DNA of 49,772 nucleotides from Aquiluna sp. (GCA_018402615.1 JAGYIH010000005.1:1-49772), one strand, 5' to 3'; numbered from the stretch's first letter, positions 7,906 through 16,699 are shown. Notes: generated by a model from the letters alone, not told the origin. Translations and numbers: made by a program.

Positions 7906-8975
7906 GCCAGACCGTCCACGACGAGGGCAGCCAGGTCCCGAGCGGCCTGCTGGGTGGCCGGGTGAAGCCGGTCAAAATCGATGGTTGAACCCGCAGCCAA
8001 TTGAGGGTCATAGGGAATTCTCACGACCGCCCTGGTTCTGGACTGGAAGTGACTCTCAATCTCGTCCAGTTTCACCAAATTCGTCCCAAAGGTTGCCGTG
8101 TTCAAAGCAACAACACTGTTCTTCACCAAATCGGAATAACCGTTAGATTCCAACCAGGTTAGGGTCTCGGAAGCCAGTCGAGCCTCGTCTATCGAGCCTC
8201 CAGAAACGACCACCAAACCATTAGCCCGCATCAAGATTGCCCGCATGACGCTGTGGACAATGCCGGTTCCACAGTCGGTTAGGCAAATGCTGTAATAGCG
8301 AGAGGCGATGTCTGCAACCACGTTGTAGTCACCCTCGTCAAATGCCTCAGACATCATCGGGTCGGTCTCCGAGGCCATAACATCAAGTCGAGAAGCATCC
8401 CTTGAGACGTATTCTGAGAACAACGTAAAACTATTTATCCCGCCAGCCTTATTTACTAAATCTCGAACCGTGTTGTCGGTGCCCTTCCTTACCCGCTCTG
8501 CGAGCGTGCCGCGGTCCGGGTTGGCGTCAATCGCCAATATTCGGTCCTCACGAACCCGAGCCAGCGCCATTCCAATCAGCGTGGTGACGGTGGTTTTTCC
8601 CACTCCACCCTTTCGAGTCAGAACTGGTACGAATTTTGCTCCGCCAGTCAGCACCTCACCGATTCGAGCGTCAAGCTCGTTGCGCGCCCTAACCTTCGAG
8701 CTGTCTCCCAGGTTCACCAACCCGAAACTCAGTCGAAAGATAAAAAGCTGCCAGAACCCCTCGGGCTTGGCCTTGTGCTTTGCCCTGTCTTCCAGCAGTC
8801 GATCCGCGGTGAGCATCCCAGCTGGCTCTGGTTCGGTAAAAATCTCTGGCGCCCTCACGTCAAGCGTGTAGGAGGCAACCTCTGGGGCCACTATCGAAAT
8901 CTGGCCAGTTTCAGGATCAAGTTCAAGATCTGAAAATTCAGCATTCTCCCCCGAGGAGTATTTCTTGTTTGCCAC
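7902..8975 (-). CDS. MinD/ParA-like P-loop ATPase
   Basis: A 357-residue protein with a poorly conserved, probably disordered acidic N-terminal part (about 1-120) followed by a MinD/ParA-type ATPase domain. The deviant Walker A is RKGGVGKTTV near 124-133, then ILAIDANPDRGTLAERV (switch-like) and the Walker B-like ICLTDCGTG near 236. This architecture resembles ATPases of actinobacteria linked with cell-pole or secretion functions, but I see no secretion or ParB gene nearby. It lies between pyc and def, starting with a GTG behind GGGAGA 9 bases after the pyc stop. The function is unassigned. Confidence 0.75.
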   Translation of the reverse strand: MANKKYSSGENAEFSDLELDPETGQISIVAPEVASYTLDVRAPEIFTEPEPAGMLTADRLLEDRAKHKAKPEGFWQLFIFRLSFGLVNLGDSSKVRARNELDARIGEVLTGGAKFVPVLTRKGGVGKTTVTTLIGMALARVREDRILAIDANPDRGTLAERVRKGTDNTVRDLVNKAGGINSFTLFSEYVSRDASRLDVMASETDPMMSEAFDEGDYNVVADIASRYYSICLTDCGTGIVHSVMRAILMRANGLVVVSGGSIDEARLASETLTWLESNGYSDLVKNSVVALNTATFGTNLVKLDEIESHFQSRTRAVVRIPYDPQLAAGSTIDFDRLHPATQQAARDLAALVVDGLA

Positions 8976-8984
8976 TTTTCTCCC

Positions 8985-11900
8985 TTACTCAATGACGGCA
9001 ATTAGGTCGCCGCCCTCAACTGGTGTTGGCCCTTGAATTCCAAGTCGCACAACTCTTCCAGATATTGGTGCAGTAATGCTTGCCTCCATCTTCATTGCCT
9101 CAATTGAAGCAATTACTTCTCCCAAAACAACATCCTGCCCGACTTCGACCTTCAGAGTTACGACGCCGGTGAACGGCGCGGCTGCATTGCCAGGCTTGGA
9201 TGAGTCTGCCTTTTCGGCCGAGACTGCTGTTATCTGAATTGAGTGGTCGCGAACTGTTACCGGTCTGAGCTGGCCGTTGAGCTTTGTCATCACGTTTCTC
9301 AGGCCCTTGCCATCGGCCTCACCGATTGCCTCAAGCCCCACGAACAACTGAAGTCCCTTGCGCAGTTGAACCACGTGCTCGGTCTCAGCCTGAAGTCCGT
9401 ATAGGTAATCCAGAGTGCTGACGTTGTCCAGATCGCCATAGTTTGCACGGATCCGCTCAAACTCCTTGGTCGGACCCGGGAACAAAAGCCTGTTTAAGGT
9501 GCTGCGGACTACGGAGTGGTCTGCCGAATCAAGGTCCTCCTGGTCCTCTTGGGAAAGAGGTGCAACCACGATGTCAACCGTCTTGCCAGCTAAAACCTTG
9601 GTTCTGAAGGGCTCCGGCCAGCCAAACGGTAAATCGCCAAGCTCTCCGGCCATGAAGCCAATCACCGAATCCGGGACATCGTAGTTTTGTGGGTTCTCTT
9701 CGAAGTCCTTTGGATCGGCTCCAACTGCAACCAGGTGCAGGGCGAGGTCTCCAACCACCTTGGACGATGGAGTCACCTTGGGTGGTCTGCCCAAAATCTC
9801 ATTGGCGGCGGCATACATCTCTTCGACAAGCTCAAAACGGTGCCCGATACCAAGCGCAATTGCCTGCTGGCGAAGGTTTGAAAGCTGGCCTCCGGGAATC
9901 TCGTGACGATATACCCGGCCGGTTGGTCCGGGCAGACCGGATTCAAAGGGAGCGTAGACCTTGCGGACCGCTTCCCAGTAGGGCTCAAGATCGGTGACCG
10001 CATCCAACGACAGCTGCGTGTCACGCTCGGAGTTTGCCAGTGCGGCAACCAATGCCGAGGCGGAGGGCTGTGAGGTGGTGCCAGCCATCGGTGCCGATGC
10101 TACGTCAACGGCATCCACCCCAGCATCAATCGCTGTCATCAGAGTTGCCAGCTGCCCACCGGCAGTGTCGTGAGTGTGCAGGTGAACCGGCAGGTCAAAG
10201 CGCTCTCGAAGGGCGCCAACCAGCATCTTGGCAGCGGCTGGACGCAAAAGCCCGGCCATGTCCTTGATGGCAATCACGTGAGCGCCGGCCTTTACTATCT
10301 GATCCGCAAGCTTCAGGTAGTAGTCCAGCGTGTAAAGCTTTTCATTAGGGTCAGCTAGGTTGCCGGTAAAGCTCATGCCAACCTCGGCCAAGGCTCCAGT
10401 GTCCTCGCGGACCGATTTGATTGCAGGAGCCATTTGACTCACGTCATTGAGTGCGTCGAAGATTCTAAAAATATCGATTCCGGTGCGCGCCGCCTCCTTA
10501 ATGAAGGAGCTCGTCACCTGCTCGGGATAGGGCGTGTAGCCAACGGTATTTCGGCCCCGCAGCAGCATTTGGATGCAGACATTGGGAAGTGCCTCGCGCA
10601 GGCGCTCAAGCCTGCGCCAGGGGTCCTCACCCAAAAACCTCAGCGCCACGTCGTAAGTTGCACCACCCCAAGCCTCAACCGACAATAGCTCCGGCGTCAT
10701 ACGGGCAACGTAGGGAGCCGCAGCGACCAAGTCACGACCACGAACTCGGGTTGCCAAAAGTGACTGGTGGGCATCCCTAAAGGTGGTGTCCGTCACCAGG
10801 ACTCGGTTCTGCTCTCGCATCCACTTGGCAAACCCTTCCGGACCAAGCTCTGCGAGCAGTTGCCTGGAACCATTTGGTGCGGGAGCCTCAATGTCTAAGG
10901 CCGGCAGCTTCAGCTCGGGATCAACCTTGCCGTCTCTGCTTCCATAGGGCTTGTTTACAGTCACCTCTGCCAACCACTGGACGAGCTTGGTGCCGCGGTC
11001 GCGGGAGACCTTGGATTGGAACAGCTCTGGTCGCTCGTCAATAAAGTGAGTGGAGAGTTCGCCAGCTGCAAAAGTCTCATCCGCGAGCACGGCCTGCAGG
11101 AAATTGATGTTGGTGGCGACCCCACGGATTCTAAATTCGGCGAGAGCCCGTTTACCGCGCTCCACAGTGCTGTGAAAATCGCGACCACGGGTAATCAGCT
11201 TTACCAGCATGGAATCAAAGTGTGGAGAGACCTCAGCACCGGTGGTAACCGTCCCGCCATCCAGCCGAATTCCCGCTCCACCCGGAGATCGGTAGGTGGT
11301 GATTTTTCCGGTGTCCGGTCTAAAGCCAGCAACTGGGTCCTCGGTGGTAATTCGGCACTGCATCGCAAAACCATGTGGCTTGATGTCGCTTTGCCTCAGG
11401 CCCAGCTCTTCCAGGGTGGCTCCGGCAGCGATGCGAAGTTGGGACTGAACCAGGTCAACATCGGTGATCTCTTCAGTCACGGTGTGCTCAACCTGAATTC
11501 TCGGGTTCATCTCGATAAAAACGTGCTTGCCGGAATTTGGGCCTGAGGTCTCAATCAGAAACTCAACCGTGCCCGCGTTCTGGTAGCCGATCTCTTTGGC
11601 AAAGGCGACGGCATCCACAAAAAGCTGCTGACGCAGTTCGTCGTCAAGCTTTGGTGCTGGAGCAATCTCAATGACCTTTTGGTTGCGGCGCTGGATTGAG
11701 CAGTCCCGCTCGTGAAGATGAATTATGTTGCCGTGAAGGTCGGCAAGAATCTGAACCTCGATGTGCCTTGGCCTGATTACGGCCTGCTCCAAAAACACCC
11801 TGGCATCGCCAAATGCGCCCTCAGCTTCGCGCATCGCTGCTTCTACTGACTCAACAAAGTTCTCCTGTGAATCAATCTTGCGCATGCCACGGCCGCCACC

Positions 11901-12386
11901 ACCGGCAACCGCCTTCACGTAAAGCGGGAACCCAATGCCATCAGCTTGGGACTTCAGAAGGCCAACGTCACTGCTGGCATCGGTGGAGGCTAAAACTGGC
12001 ACCTTGGCACGAATTGCCGCCGCCTTGGCGTTTACCTTGTCCCCGGCAAGTTCCAAAATCTCTGCCCTTGGCCCAACAAAAGCAATACCGTTCTCCTGCG
12101 CCTCACGAGCAAGGTCTGGGTTTTCACTCAAAAAGCCATAGCCAGGATAAATTGCGTCTGCGCCAGATTCCTTCGCTACTCGAATCATTTCGCTCACCGA
12201 GAGGTAGGCGCGTACAGGTGAGCCCTCGGCACTGATTTCGTAGGCCTCATCGGCCTTTAGTCGGTGAACTGAATTTCTGTCCTCGTATGGGTAGACCGCT
12301 ACGGTGCGGGCTCCGGTCTCAAAAGCCGCGCGAAAAGCCCTTACGGCTATCTCACCGCGATTGGCTACGAGTATTTTCTTGAACAT
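8985..12386 (-). CDS. pyc: Pyruvate carboxylase
   Basis: A single-chain biotin enzyme of 1133 residues that carboxylates pyruvate to oxaloacetate, refilling the citric acid cycle. Domains in order: biotin carboxylase (about 1-450, with GGGGRGMRKI and EMNPRIQVEHTVTEE), carboxyltransferase (about 530-800, starting TDTTFRDAHQSLLATRVR, with the metal-binding HLHTHDTAG), the PYC-specific tetramerisation region, and biotinyl carrier (about 1060-1133) with the biotin lysine in EAMKMEA near residue 1099. The length matches the alpha4-type enzymes of Corynebacterium. The ATG has GAGG just upstream. It probably shares a divergent promoter region with the parA-like gene at 12451. Confidence 0.97.
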   Translation of the reverse strand: MFKKILVANRGEIAVRAFRAAFETGARTVAVYPYEDRNSVHRLKADEAYEISAEGSPVRAYLSVSEMIRVAKESGADAIYPGYGFLSENPDLAREAQENGIAFVGPRAEILELAGDKVNAKAAAIRAKVPVLASTDASSDVGLLKSQADGIGFPLYVKAVAGGGGRGMRKIDSQENFVESVEAAMREAEGAFGDARVFLEQAVIRPRHIEVQILADLHGNIIHLHERDCSIQRRNQKVIEIAPAPKLDDELRQQLFVDAVAFAKEIGYQNAGTVEFLIETSGPNSGKHVFIEMNPRIQVEHTVTEEITDVDLVQSQLRIAAGATLEELGLRQSDIKPHGFAMQCRITTEDPVAGFRPDTGKITTYRSPGGAGIRLDGGTVTTGAEVSPHFDSMLVKLITRGRDFHSTVERGKRALAEFRIRGVATNINFLQAVLADETFAAGELSTHFIDERPELFQSKVSRDRGTKLVQWLAEVTVNKPYGSRDGKVDPELKLPALDIEAPAPNGSRQLLAELGPEGFAKWMREQNRVLVTDTTFRDAHQSLLATRVRGRDLVAAAPYVARMTPELLSVEAWGGATYDVALRFLGEDPWRRLERLREALPNVCIQMLLRGRNTVGYTPYPEQVTSSFIKEAARTGIDIFRIFDALNDVSQMAPAIKSVREDTGALAEVGMSFTGNLADPNEKLYTLDYYLKLADQIVKAGAHVIAIKDMAGLLRPAAAKMLVGALRERFDLPVHLHTHDTAGGQLATLMTAIDAGVDAVDVASAPMAGTTSQPSASALVAALANSERDTQLSLDAVTDLEPYWEAVRKVYAPFESGLPGPTGRVYRHEIPGGQLSNLRQQAIALGIGHRFELVEEMYAAANEILGRPPKVTPSSKVVGDLALHLVAVGADPKDFEENPQNYDVPDSVIGFMAGELGDLPFGWPEPFRTKVLAGKTVDIVVAPLSQEDQEDLDSADHSVVRSTLNRLLFPGPTKEFERIRANYGDLDNVSTLDYLYGLQAETEHVVQLRKGLQLFVGLEAIGEADGKGLRNVMTKLNGQLRPVTVRDHSIQITAVSAEKADSSKPGNAAAPFTGVVTLKVEVGQDVVLGEVIASIEAMKMEASITAPISGRVVRLGIQGPTPVEGGDLIAVIE

Positions 12387-12438
12387 TCAACCTCACTGAA
12401 ACCGTGTTGCGGCGCCCTTAGGACACCCATCAGAAGGG

Positions 12439-12445
12439 TAGCCTA
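12439..12445. promoter_or_regulatory. Near-palindromic -10 element between pyc and a parA-like gene
   Basis: TAGCCT on the plus strand lies six bases before the GTG at 12451, the layout of a leaderless actinobacterial gene. The same bases read TAGGCT on the minus strand, where a start about 7 bases on would give pyc a leader of roughly 45 bases with its own GAGG site. No good -35 is visible for either direction. Confidence 0.5.
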
Positions 12446-12450
12446 TTGCA

Positions 12451-13374
12451 GTGCATGTACTTAGCGTGAGCTCTCTCAAAGGCGGGGTTGGTAAAACCAC
12501 CGTAGCCCTCGGACTAGCCTCCGCCGCCCTGAACAAAGGGCTCAGCACACTGGTAGTCGATCTCGACCCACAGTGCGATGCCACGAGTGGTCTTGCCGCT
12601 TCAAGTAACCAGCCGGCTTCGGTCGCCGAGGTGCTCGCCAATCCCAAACTGGCAACGGCTCGCAACGCAATCGTGGCCTCGGGCTGGCATCAGAGCTCAA
12701 AGATGGACGTCATGGTTGGCAGCCCTCGATCTTTACTCTTAGATAACCCTGCCCCCACAATCTCAGACGTCTGGAAGCTCGAAGAGGTCCTGACAATGCT
12801 TGAGGACGATTACGACCTCGTGATCATTGACACTCCACCCTCGATAAATGCCCTAACAAGAACCGCGTGGGTGGCCTCTGACCGTGTGCTAATTGTCACC
12901 GAACCAGCCCTCTACTCAGTAATTGCCGCGGACAGAGCAAGAAGGGCCATCAACGAAATCAGCGCCAAACTAAGCCCAAGGCTTCGGCTTTTGGGGATAG
13001 TGGTAAATCGTTTGCGTTCAAACTCTCACGAGCATGACTTCCGCCTCAGGGAACTTAGGGAAATGTTTGGTGAGCAGCTTTTGATGCCCCACTTCGAGGA
13101 GCGCGCCGCCGTGCAGCAATCGACCGGTGCAGCCAGACCCATTCACGCTTGGCCCGCAGAGGGTGCTGCAGAAATTGCCAAGGGATTTGATTGGCTCTTG
13201 GCCGGAGCACTATCAGACCTAGAACGTGACGACACCAAACGCGAACGGTTGGGAACGGTTGGTCGAGCTACCAGGGGAACTGCATCGCCGCTGGCCGAGC
13301 TTACTGAAAGGGTTGTTGTTGAAGCTCCCCCAAGCCGAAAGGCTTCGAAGAGAAGGCGTTGGTTTAGACGCTAG
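12451..13374 (+). CDS. ParA-family ATPase
   Basis: A 307-residue ParA/Soj-like ATPase. The deviant Walker A SLKGGVGKTTVALGLA is at residues 8-23, the A' motif LVVDLDPQCDAT at about 35-46 and Walker B LVIIDTPPS near 125. The C-terminal 50 residues are basic and variable, ending RKASKRRRWFRR, which could bind DNA or acidic lipid. The GTG start follows a -10-like hexamer with almost no leader. No parB or parS is visible, so it is an orphan in this window. It converges with the MerR gene through a shared CTAG at the stops. A role in positioning DNA or a protein cargo is inferred from the family only. Confidence 0.82.
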   Translation: MHVLSVSSLKGGVGKTTVALGLASAALNKGLSTLVVDLDPQCDATSGLAASSNQPASVAEVLANPKLATARNAIVASGWHQSSKMDVMVGSPRSLLLDNPAPTISDVWKLEEVLTMLEDDYDLVIIDTPPSINALTRTAWVASDRVLIVTEPALYSVIAADRARRAINEISAKLSPRLRLLGIVVNRLRSNSHEHDFRLRELREMFGEQLLMPHFEERAAVQQSTGAARPIHAWPAEGAAEIAKGFDWLLAGALSDLERDDTKRERLGTVGRATRGTASPLAELTERVVVEAPPSRKASKRRRWFRR

Positions 13375-13883
13375 GAGATCTTGCGTGCTCGTCTTAGAGC
13401 GAGTTCGTCCTGAAGAGTTGCCTCCTCAGCAGCAAAGTCAACCAGAGTGGCTTCCACCTCGCGCAACACCCTGCCAACTGCAATTCCAAAGACACCCTGA
13501 CCCTGACCCAAGAGATCAATCACCTCGTCTTGAGAGGTGCACAGATAAACCCGTGCTCCGTCTGACATCAGTGTGGTATTTGCCAAATCTGAAACCCCAG
13601 CTGCCTTGAGCTGCTCCACCGCAATACGAATCTGCTGAAGCGATACGCCGGTGTCCAAAAGTCTTTTCACAAGCTTCAGAACCAGAATGTCCCGGAATGA
13701 ATAGAGCCTTTGCGAACCAGATCCGGTAGCGGTCTGAATCGATGGCACAACCAAAAGTGTTCGATCCCAGTAGTCCAACTGGCGATAGGAAATTCCGGCG
13801 GCAGCGGCCGCTGAAGCTCCACGGTAGCCAATGTCCGTAGCTGGCAAGCCGTCGGTGAAGAGCATGGGTTCTTGGTAATCCAT
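13371..13883 (-). CDS. MerR-type regulator, Rv1830-like
   Basis: A 170-residue protein of the MerR superfamily. The helix-turn-helix part, GYRGASAAAAAGISYRQLDYWDRTLLVVPS (about 17-46), and the motif GSGSQRLYSFRDILVLKLVKRLLDTGVSL match the Rv1830 group, as does VSDLANTTLMSDGARVYLCTS. The ATG at 13883 follows AAAGGAG, so I discard a longer frame to 13931. In M. tuberculosis, Rv1830 lies next to the nuclease-like Rv1829, Rv1828 and garA; here the nuclease gene is absent. Target genes are not known from sequence; a role in growth or division control is plausible. Confidence 0.85.
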   Translation of the reverse strand: MDYQEPMLFTDGLPATDIGYRGASAAAAAGISYRQLDYWDRTLLVVPSIQTATGSGSQRLYSFRDILVLKLVKRLLDTGVSLQQIRIAVEQLKAAGVSDLANTTLMSDGARVYLCTSQDEVIDLLGQGQGVFGIAVGRVLREVEATLVDFAAEEATLQDELALRRARKIS

Positions 13884-13967
13884 GACGGCTCCTTTCAAAG
13901 TGTCGAGTGCTAAGTCTGCCTTCAAGTTCAACTTTAAGGTTGTTGGCTGAGCCTTCGGCGTGTCGCC

Positions 13968-14648
13968 CTAGTTTTCGATGTCTTCAATTACCTGAGCAAT
14001 CAGATGCGAACGAATTGCTCCAAAGCGCTCTGCTATTTCCTGTGCGATGTGAGCCGCTCTTGCCGCGCTCTCGGGAGCCTTTTTACGCAGGATTGGCTCT
14101 GTCACACCGGTGATGATCCCAACCTCTCGCTCGGTCGCGGACTTAAGGCCCCTGAGATGTCTGGGTTGGATTCCAAACTGCTCAAGTGCGGAGAGTGCAA
14201 AGGCAATTTCAACTTCGTGCGAGGAATGAGGTTGTGCTGAGAACAGGCCCAGCTCGGTGGCCTCACGGAATGCGATATCGCCGAGCCCAGACTCTGCTTT
14301 GAGTTGAGCGGTGGAGAATTTTTGTCCTCTTCGTAAGGTCGCAGGTGTTGACTGCGGCAAAAGCGGAGTTCGACCGGCATCGATTTCATCTAGATGCTCT
14401 CGAATAACTTTAAGTGGCAGATACTGATCACGCTGAAGGGTGAGGACAATCTTGAGCCGCTCAATCTCCGTCTCCGAGTACTTGCGATAACCGGACTCGG
14501 TTCGCTCCGGGGTTATTAGTCCCTGGTCTTCCAAAAACCGAAGCTTGGACGGACTTAGGTCTCCGAACTCAGGCTTCAGGACACTTAGCACCTGACCAAT
14601 CGTGTAAAGCTTGGAATGAGCATCCAGCCTTCTTACAGCACTCTCCAT
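13968..14648 (-). CDS. ftsR: MerR-type regulator FtsR
   Basis: A 226-residue MerR-family regulator matching FtsR of Corynebacterium and Rv1828 of M. tuberculosis. The N-terminal part, YTIGQVLSVLKPEFGDLSPSKLRFLEDQGLI followed by TESGYRKYSETEIERLKIV, is the winged helix; the middle, LKVIREHLDEID, leads to a C-terminal effector-like domain. FtsR is reported to act on the ftsZ gene in Corynebacterium. The gene starts two bases after the garA stop, so both are probably co-transcribed. An 84-bp gap separates it from the Rv1830-like gene downstream. The symbol rests on family similarity and context. Confidence 0.85.
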   Translation of the reverse strand: MESAVRRLDAHSKLYTIGQVLSVLKPEFGDLSPSKLRFLEDQGLITPERTESGYRKYSETEIERLKIVLTLQRDQYLPLKVIREHLDEIDAGRTPLLPQSTPATLRRGQKFSTAQLKAESGLGDIAFREATELGLFSAQPHSSHEVEIAFALSALEQFGIQPRHLRGLKSATEREVGIITGVTEPILRKKAPESAARAAHIAQEIAERFGAIRSHLIAQVIEDIEN

Positions 14649-14650
14649 TA

Positions 14651-15067
14651 CTAAACCTTTACTGCTGGGTAAAAGGTGAGTCGGAACTTTCCGATAAGAA
14701 CCTCGGAACCGACTTGCAACTCAGCTTCATCGCTGCGCTCACCGTTGACAAAAATACCGTTCATTGAACCCATATCCCGAACGGAAAAACTTCTTTCCCC
14801 GCGGAGAAATTCAGCATGCCTTCTAGAGACCGTGACGTCATCCAAAAAAATATCTGCATCTGGGTGGCGACCAGCAACCGTGAGGTCCTGATCCAGTAAG
14901 AACCTAGACCCAGCACCTGGACCGCGATGAACGATCAGCAGGGCAGAGTCCTTGGGCAGTGCGGCGACTGCCACATTTTCTTCGGGGCTTAGTACCGGTT
15001 CTTGACCGCCAACCAGGTCATCGGCGAAACGTGCTGTTTCGTCGCTTCCTGAATCTTCCAGCGTCAA
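14651..15067 (-). CDS. garA: FHA-domain metabolic switch protein GarA/OdhI
   Basis: A 138-residue protein with a C-terminal FHA domain (about 40-135) carrying the phosphothreonine-binding residues GRHPDADIFLDD, SRRHAEF and SMNGIFVNG. The family inhibits 2-oxoglutarate dehydrogenase and tunes glutamate enzymes until a Ser/Thr kinase phosphorylates an N-terminal ETTSVF motif, which then binds its own FHA domain. Here the N-terminal motif is DETARF with a single threonine (Thr11), so the switch looks reduced. The start is a TTG after GGGGAGG. It leads an operon with ftsR, as in other actinobacteria. Confidence 0.9.
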   Translation of the reverse strand: MTLEDSGSDETARFADDLVGGQEPVLSPEENVAVAALPKDSALLIVHRGPGAGSRFLLDQDLTVAGRHPDADIFLDDVTVSRRHAEFLRGERSFSVRDMGSMNGIFVNGERSDEAELQVGSEVLIGKFRLTFYPAVKV

Positions 15068-15103
15068 AATGAACCTCCCCTAAGATTCCCATGTTAGAGG
15101 ATT

Positions 15104-15673
15104 TTATTTAGCTGATGTAACCAAATCTCGAACCTGCTTTAGGTAGATGAAACCCGAGAGCCAATACATACCGATTCCCCAGTACGCGAAGCCCCAAGCC
15201 AATGGCAAAACGACCCACTGGGCCGCCGGCCAAATGTCGGCCATCAGTAAAAGTGGGAGCGCGTACAACAAAGCAAAGGTCCCGGACTTGCCCAGGAAGT
15301 GAACCGGAAGCGGTCCATGCCCATGGCTAGCCAAAACCGGATAAACGGCAAGCAGCATTACATCTCTGGCCACGATGGTTATAGCAAGCCAGGCTGGAAT
15401 GTTTCCATTCACGGTGAGCCCGACAAGGCTTGCAAAGATAAACAAGCGGTCGGCAGCTGGATCGAGCGCCTGACCCAAAAGCGTGATCTGGTTGAATTTT
15501 CTGGCGATGTAGCCATCGAGCCAGTCCGAGGCACTCGCGATGCCCATCACTACCAGGGCCCAAATAAACTGATCTATGAGCAACAGCCACAAAAACACCG
15601 GCACCATCAAAATCCTGAGAATGCTCAGCAGGTTTGGAATACTGCGCAATTCTTGGGCCAGTGTCATGCCCAT
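15104..15673 (-). CDS. CDP-alcohol phosphatidyltransferase (PgsA-like)
   Basis: A 189-residue integral membrane enzyme making a phospholipid from CDP-diacylglycerol and an alcohol, probably phosphatidylglycerophosphate synthase. The catalytic signature DGx2ARx8Gx3Dx3D is fully present (DGYIARKFNQITLLGQALDPAAD, with about residues 52-74 covering it). Several hydrophobic segments surround it. The start may be the ATG at 15673 or the one two codons on. It sits between metF and garA; in M. tuberculosis pgsA2 (Rv1822) is in the same neighbourhood. The acceptor alcohol cannot be proved from sequence. Confidence 0.85.
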   Translation of the reverse strand: MGMTLAQELRSIPNLLSILRILMVPVFLWLLLIDQFIWALVVMGIASASDWLDGYIARKFNQITLLGQALDPAADRLFIFASLVGLTVNGNIPAWLAITIVARDVMLLAVYPVLASHGHGPLPVHFLGKSGTFALLYALPLLLMADIWPAAQWVVLPLAWGFAYWGIGMYWLSGFIYLKQVRDLVTSAK

Positions 15674-15691
15674 GAGTCTAATAAGCGGGCC

Positions 15692-16531
15692 CTAACTAAG
15701 CAGCTCGGCTCGCCTCAACACTTCGGTGACATTTTTGTATTCGTTGAATGCGTAAAGGTGCACCGCACGCACTCCCCCGGAGACCAACTCGGCAACCAGT
15801 TTTGCCGCAAAGTCAATGCCAACCTCGCGAGCTAAAGAGCTGTCACCGGTTGCAAGACTCTGTGAAAGGTCGAGTGGGTTTGCCTCACCGGTTAGCTCCA
15901 GCACTCGTGCAAGCCTCTTGCCTGAAGTGATCGGCATGATTCCCGGCACAATCGGAATTGTCACTCCACGAGATCTCGCCAGCTTTAGGAAGTCGAAGTA
16001 ATCACTGGCATAGAAAAACAACTGGGTAATCGCGTAGTCGGCACCAGCAGCCTGCTTGGCCAAAAGGGCATCGATGTCAGTTCTTGATTGCTTTGATTCG
16101 GGATGCCCGTTTGGAAAAGCTGCCACCGCAATTTGACCCGTGCCACTTCGAGTTGCTGAGATAAGCGAGACCAGTTGATCGGCACGCTCTAGAGCACCAA
16201 CCGGGAGCTGTCCAGATTGCGGCAAGTCGCCTCGAAGAGCCAAAAAGTCATTAATCCCATGCCCGCGGAACTCCTGAACAATTGCCGTCACCTGCTCCTT
16301 GGTGGTGCCAACGCAGGTCAGGTGAGCTAAAGCGGTGGAGTTGGTGTTCTGAGCTATGTAGCGCAGCACCTCAAGTGAGTTTTTAGTCTCTGAACCGCCT
16401 GCGCCAAAAGTGACAGAGATAAAGCGTGCTCCAAGCCCAGATAGCTTGATGATTGCTTCTTCCAACTCACCCATCGCCTCAGGCTTGCGAGGTGGATAAA
16501 CCTCAAAGGAGATTTGAACTTCGCTTGTCAT
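15692..16531 (-). CDS. metF: Methylenetetrahydrofolate reductase
   Basis: Reduces 5,10-methylenetetrahydrofolate to 5-methyltetrahydrofolate with FAD, supplying the methyl group for methionine. The 279-residue TIM-barrel protein shows the family blocks SFEVYPPRKPEA, SVTFGAGGSE, HLTCVGTTKEQV, LALRGDLPQSG and ADYAITQLFFYA, with PGIMPIT after them. It is a single-domain bacterial type without the regulatory extension of eukaryotes. The ATG at 16531 is preceded by a candidate promoter and a leader of about 50 bases. It is the first gene of a probable metF-pgsA unit. Confidence 0.93.
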   Translation of the reverse strand: MTSEVQISFEVYPPRKPEAMGELEEAIIKLSGLGARFISVTFGAGGSETKNSLEVLRYIAQNTNSTALAHLTCVGTTKEQVTAIVQEFRGHGINDFLALRGDLPQSGQLPVGALERADQLVSLISATRSGTGQIAVAAFPNGHPESKQSRTDIDALLAKQAAGADYAITQLFFYASDYFDFLKLARSRGVTIPIVPGIMPITSGKRLARVLELTGEANPLDLSQSLATGDSSLAREVGIDFAAKLVAELVSGGVRAVHLYAFNEYKNVTEVLRRAELLS

Positions 16532-16589
16532 CGTGAACCCTTTAGTTAGTGACTATTGCGCTCGGGGCTCCGGGTGCGAATTGACCTAC

Positions 16590-16617
16590 AGATTACAACA
16601 AAGAGTTTTCTGTTCAA
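16590..16617 (-). promoter_or_regulatory. Candidate metF promoter
   Basis: On the minus strand TTGAAC (16612-16617), a 16-bp spacer and TAATCT (16590-16595) form a fair sigma-70 type promoter. It would give metF a leader of about 50 bases, and it lies downstream of tRNA-Pro. Confidence 0.5.
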
Positions 16618-16699
16618 ATTTGTTTCAAACCAAGTCAGGCAACTAGGAAGGCGCTTGGCATCGACTTCTGTTTTGAAAATAGTTCTTTTGCGAATATTG

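Noticed and set aside
13890..13920. Half of a CIRCE heat-shock operator (TTAGCACTC) before the Rv1830-like gene
   Set aside because: The inverted second half GAGTGCTAA is missing, and no chaperone gene is near.
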